A DNA stretch of 64,000 nucleotides from Bacillus sp. FJAT-18017 (GTDB lineage: Bacteria; Bacillota; Bacilli; Bacillales; Cytobacillaceae): assembly GCF_001278805.1 (NCBI RefSeq), contig NZ_CP012602.1:3128501-3192500 (forward strand), in the 5' to 3' direction. The stretch's first letter is position 1. Each line of letters starts with the position of its first letter. The notes below the pieces were generated by a model that was not told the DNA's origin, ran no database searches, and saw only the letters and a program-made list of their open reading frames with translations. A program made the position numbers and the translations under genes. Below, piece by piece: positions 58,525 through 64,000 of this stretch.

Positions 58525-59067
58525 TTATTCTTCCTCTTTTCCGACAAGGAAGTCCGGATCGATTTCTTCAAACTCTTCATCGTCCAGGTCAAATTCCCAT
58601 TCGTCGTCCCGGTCGCAGCCATCAGGATTAACTGCAACACATATCTTGGTTTCCCCTACCACTTCACAGGCAAATTCCCTCTCAACATGGACAATCACCT
58701 TTCCACCCTCAGGGGATATCGCAGCCTCGCAGCAATTCGGCTGCTGAATGACTTTTGCTAAAATGCTGTCATCATCAATTACATGTTTATCCCGGTACTT
58801 AAGTTTGATGACATCCTTATAACGGACGCGGTCATAGGCTACGTCTGTTTTAGTATTGTCGTTATAGGAGTACCATAGGTTAACATCATAGTAGCCATGA
58901 ATTTCTACGCACTTATCGGCTTTTTTAGCTTCGTATTTATGATTAATGATCCAGCAGCCCAGTATGCTGGATGGATTGTGCGTTGGATTGATTGTGTGCT
59001 GAGACTGAGTAAACTTCTGGCCCTTTGCAACGACCGCTTTTGTAATAATCTCTCTATATTCTCCCAT
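58525..59067 (-). CDS. cotE: Spore coat morphogenetic protein CotE
   Basis: 180 aa, the usual length. N-terminal [20 protein letters not shown], then the core [13 protein letters not shown] and [16 protein letters not shown], and the acidic C-terminal tail [18 protein letters not shown] all match CotE. It assembles the outer coat around SpoIVA-dependent layers. In B. subtilis it lies between ymcA (ricA) and mutS, as here. Confidence 0.93.
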   Translation of the reverse strand: MGEYREIITKAVVAKGQKFTQSQHTINPTHNPSSILGCWIINHKYEAKKADKCVEIHGYYDVNLWYSYNDNTKTDVAYDRVRYKDVIKLKYRDKHVIDDDSILAKVIQQPNCCEAAISPEGGKVIVHVEREFACEVVGETKICVAVNPDGCDRDDEWEFDLDDEEFEEIDPDFLVGKEEE

Positions 59068-59434
59068 TCGAGCAAACCCTCCTCATTCAGTTTCACTTCA
59101 TCCTATGCGTGTGCACAGACTTGGGTGCGATTAAATTGCATTGGATAAATGTTTAGGCATGCTTCATCATATGCAATAACTGAATATAGGTTCCTGCCCT
59201 ATTTAAACTTGAAATCACTTGTTTGCAATTAAGTCACTTACTTGGAAAGACGTGCTTGGAATAAACTATTCTCTTGTGTGGTTTTGTTAGTAAGGAGGCA
59301 TTTTTCGCTCCCGGTCGATTTTGGCTAGAGATGCCTATCCAATAACCGAGGGTAATGTTCCTAGAAGCCTTAAGATAGTTCAAGGTAAGCTAAAAATCAA
59401 AAAAAACAGGCCCTCATATTAGGGCCTGTTTACA
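59068..59434. other. Intergenic stretch between ricA and cotE
   Basis: A terminator hairpin at about 59402-59430 (AACAGGCCC/GGGCCTGTT) ends miaB-ricA. The rest probably contains the mother-cell promoter of cotE; no gene is visible. Confidence 0.6.
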
Positions 59435-59878
59435 TTAATGATGGTCGTGATCGTGGTCGCATCCGTCGCCCTTGCTTACGCTGGCGCCAGTTTCACCCCG
59501 AAGCACATCTCCACCTGTTGACTCAATTACAATATCAGTCACTTTGTTCGAAATCGTATTGGCAATCATTTGAAGCAATTCATTTACATCAACTTGTGAT
59601 TGTTTAAAATCCTGGACAACGGGAATCTCATCCAATTGTGCTTCAAGAGATGCAATCTTGTCTTCAACCTTTTTTAAGGCTTCAGGTTTACCATAATGCT
59701 GAAGGTTAACAGCCTGTTTTTGAAGGCCTTTAATATCTGAGATCAATGTGCTCACCTTTGGATTTTGGTGAATTTGAGCTTCAGCACGCTTGAAGAAGTC
59801 TACCTCTTCTGTTTCGGCTATCATTTTTGCTAATTCTGCTGCGCGGGCAACGATATCATCTTTAGTGAATTTCGCCAT
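59435..59878 (-). CDS. ricA: RicA (YmcA), RicAFT complex subunit
   Basis: 147 aa. Helical YlbF/YmcA domain: VARAAELAKMIAETEEVDFF, then VSTLISDIKGLQKQAVNLQ, followed by a C-terminal metal-binding-like tail with Cys and alternating Asp-His. RicA, RicF and RicT form an iron-sulfur complex that assists RNase Y mRNA processing, competence, biofilm and sporulation. It starts directly after the miaB stop. Confidence 0.92.
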   Translation of the reverse strand: MAKFTKDDIVARAAELAKMIAETEEVDFFKRAEAQIHQNPKVSTLISDIKGLQKQAVNLQHYGKPEALKKVEDKIASLEAQLDEIPVVQDFKQSQVDVNELLQMIANTISNKVTDIVIESTGGDVLRGETGASVSKGDGCDHDHDHH

Positions 59879-61426
59879 TTAGTTCACCTCAACTAGCGGT
59901 ATAGCCGAATCGGTTTCTACCACTATTTCCCCATTTAATGACCATGTTTTGGCCTCGTTTATTTTTACCTTTACAATTTTGCCAATTGAAGTTTTTGGAG
60001 CTCTGAAATTTACAAGTTTGTTTTTATCTGTATAACCAGCCAGAACCTCAGGGTTGTTCTTGCTTTCTCCTTCAACAAGAACTTCTACAATTTGGCCCTC
60101 ATAATCTTTCAAAGCTTTCGCAGAAAGATCATTTACAAGTTTGTTCAGGCGCTGCAGCCTTGCCTTCTTCACTTCCATCGGTACATTATCCTGCATTTTT
60201 GCGGCAGGAGTTCCTTCCCTTGGAGAGTAAATAAAGGTATAAGCAAGCTCAAAGCCCACTTCCTCATATAATGACATTGTTTCTTCGAACTGCTCGTCGG
60301 TCTCATTCGGATACCCAACAATAATATCAGTAGTAAGAGCCACATTAGGAATAGCAGCCTTAATCTTCCTGACAAGTTCCAGGTACTGTTCCCGAGTATA
60401 TTTACGAGCCATAATTTTCAAGACGTCTGTAGATCCTGATTGAACAGGGAGGTGTATATGCGGCATTAGGTTTCCGCCTTTTGCAAGAACCTCAATAAGC
60501 CGATCATCGAAATCCCTTGGATGGCTTGTGGTAAAACGCACCCTTGGAATATCGATTTTACGGATCTCATCCATCAAATCACCAAGCCCATACTGGATAT
60601 CTTCAAAGTCTTTACCATACGCATTCACGTTTTGGCCTAGAAGGGTTACTTCCTGGTAACCTTGCGCTGCTAAATGGCGGACTTCCTGAATGATATCCTC
60701 TGGGCGTCGGCTGCGTTCTTTACCGCGTGTATACGGAACAATACAATACGTACAGAACTTATCACAGCCATACATGATGTTAACCCAGCCTTTGATATTC
60801 CCTCGGCGTACTTTGGGAAGATTCTCAATGACATCGCCTTCTTTGGACCATACTTCAACTACCATCTCTTTAGACATATAGGCTTCGTTTAGAATGTTTG
60901 GAAGTCGATGGATATTATGGGTACCAAAGATCATATCGATATGTTGATGCTTCTTAAGAATCCTGTTGACCACCGATTCTTCCTGGGACATGCAGCCACA
61001 TACACCTATGAGCAAGTTAGGCTTTTCCATCTTTAATGCCTTCAGGTGGCCGATTTCACCGAATACCTTGTTTTCCGCATTCTCGCGGATTGCGCATGTG
61101 TTAAGAAGGATTACGTCCGCATCTTCGGTTTTGTCGGTCGGTTCATAGCCAAGGGCCATGAAGATACCAGCCATTACTTCTGTATCATGCTCGTTCATTT
61201 GGCAGCCATAGGTCCGTATGTAAAACTTCCTGCCATCTCCCATTCCTCTAAACTCCTCAGAAATGGTGAAGTCACTATGATATTTTACTTCTTCTTTGCC
61301 GCGTTTCTTTGCATCCTTCAAGGAAGGGGGTACAAAAACAGTTTCAAAGTACTTGCTGTAATCCTTGGCGGATTTTTTGTCCGTTGGATTAGCTTGGTTT
61401 GAATCTAAGCGTTGGTTTTCGTTCAA
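59879..61426 (-). CDS. miaB: tRNA methylthiotransferase MiaB
   Basis: 515 aa. N-terminal UPF0004 domain with three cluster cysteines ([25 protein letters not shown]). Radical-SAM cluster [15 protein letters not shown] (CxxxCxxC) and a C-terminal TRAM domain from about 440. It converts i6A37 to ms2i6A37 after MiaA action. An extended N-terminus of about 65 residues is typical of Bacillus. In one operon with ricA. Confidence 0.97.
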   Translation of the reverse strand: MNENQRLDSNQANPTDKKSAKDYSKYFETVFVPPSLKDAKKRGKEEVKYHSDFTISEEFRGMGDGRKFYIRTYGCQMNEHDTEVMAGIFMALGYEPTDKTEDADVILLNTCAIRENAENKVFGEIGHLKALKMEKPNLLIGVCGCMSQEESVVNRILKKHQHIDMIFGTHNIHRLPNILNEAYMSKEMVVEVWSKEGDVIENLPKVRRGNIKGWVNIMYGCDKFCTYCIVPYTRGKERSRRPEDIIQEVRHLAAQGYQEVTLLGQNVNAYGKDFEDIQYGLGDLMDEIRKIDIPRVRFTTSHPRDFDDRLIEVLAKGGNLMPHIHLPVQSGSTDVLKIMARKYTREQYLELVRKIKAAIPNVALTTDIIVGYPNETDEQFEETMSLYEEVGFELAYTFIYSPREGTPAAKMQDNVPMEVKKARLQRLNKLVNDLSAKALKDYEGQIVEVLVEGESKNNPEVLAGYTDKNKLVNFRAPKTSIGKIVKVKINEAKTWSLNGEIVVETDSAIPLVEVN

Positions 61427-61862
61427 TGGTTCAATGCCCCTTTCTTAATTTTATCAATTGATGATAAATTGGTGGTTGGAACAATTTTTTATCATTTTAA
61501 TTGAATGAAATGACAAAATTTAATAAAATTGTGCACATTACTATAGTATAAATGGTTAATCGGCTTAAAACAATAGAAAATAGAAGTAGTCTGCGGTATC
61601 TGCCATTGTCCCTCACAAACAACCACCTAATTTGTAGGTCTGTCTACAAAGAGAGAGTTATGTTATTTTGATGGATAGGCAGTTGGAGGTTTTGACCAGA
61701 ATGGGAGTTTTTCTAGAAGTGCCGCGGTTGAAGGAGAAATTTCGGTTAGGCTGACAAAACATGGGTTGAATGGGAAACCCAATTAATAACCACAGCGTTA
61801 CGTTTTTTGTTTTCAATATAAAAAAGACCCCAAAAGCTAAGTTTTGGGGTCTTTCTATTGTT
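61427..61862. other. rRNA operon end and miaB leader
   Basis: No gene supported. The hairpin at about 61822-61854 (AAGACCCCAAAA with TTTTGGGGTCTT, T6 tract on the minus strand) terminates the rRNA operon. Confidence 0.7.
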
Positions 61863-61979
<117 letters not shown>

Positions 61980-62053
61980 CTATATGAGGGTTGTTCCCTC
62001 AAAACTGGGTAATCGTAAAGGAAGAATTAGAAGAACACGAAGCAATCAAATAT

Positions 62054-64000
<1,947 letters not shown>

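Overview
The window is low-G+C Bacillaceae chromosome. Gene order matches the Bacillus subtilis interval running from the miaB/ricA/cotE/mutS/mutL block through miaA, hfq, spoVK, hflX, ynbB, glnR and glnA to lexA, yneA, yneB, ynzC, tkt, sirA, yneF, ccdA, ccdC and yneK. Sporulation genes (cotE, spoVK, cotX/cotW-like, sirA, a spo0E-like gene) show a spore former. The exact genus cannot be fixed from the sequence.

The main result is that this organism decodes UGA as selenocysteine. A complete tRNA-Sec (selC, anticodon UCA, 97 nt, long variable arm) lies at 23083-23179 on the minus strand. Two small redox genes carry an in-frame TGA exactly where the family has its catalytic cysteine: a SelW-family protein with a CxxU motif (2415-2651) and a glutaredoxin-like protein with UPYC (45707-45940). 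Each TGA is followed by a hairpin at the spacing expected of a bacterial SECIS element. A selenocysteine lyase/cysteine desulfurase-like gene next to selW is broken by one extra T in a T run. selA, selB and selD are not in this window.

Layout. 1-5 kb: a manganese (yybP-ykoY) riboswitch ahead of a gene cut by the window edge, a GT8 glycosyltransferase, a YusW-like lipoprotein, selW, the broken desulfurase and an LCP wall-assembly protein. 5.3 kb: a decayed selC copy. 5.4-20.4 kb: accessory metabolism and envelope genes (lysine 6-dehydrogenase, BASS transporter, DUF4015 and GH3 hydrolases, polysaccharide deacetylase, esterases, ATP-grasp), an ftsZ with no ftsA beside it, and three related acidic small proteins. 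20.6-23.1 kb: a decayed integrative element bounded by a 35-bp direct repeat of the selC 3' part, with broken integrase and excisionase genes. 23.3-35.7 kb: the yneK-to-lexA block with coat genes and a BmrC/BmrD-like exporter inserted. 36-40 kb: a CarD-like regulator, a GyrB and a MarR regulator that share one palindromic operator placed on their -35 boxes, suggesting a small inducible regulon around a second GyrB. 40-61.4 kb: glnRA, a 52-bp tandem repeat, ynbB, hflX, the seleno-glutaredoxin, spoVK, hfq, miaA, mreBH, ohr, mutSL, cotE, ricA and miaB. 61.8 kb to the end: the end of an rRNA operon (5S and partial 23S, minus strand).

Most genes are on the minus strand, matching the rRNA operon. 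The plus-strand genes are mainly islands such as coat genes, lexA, carD, mreBH and the 4Fe-4S protein.
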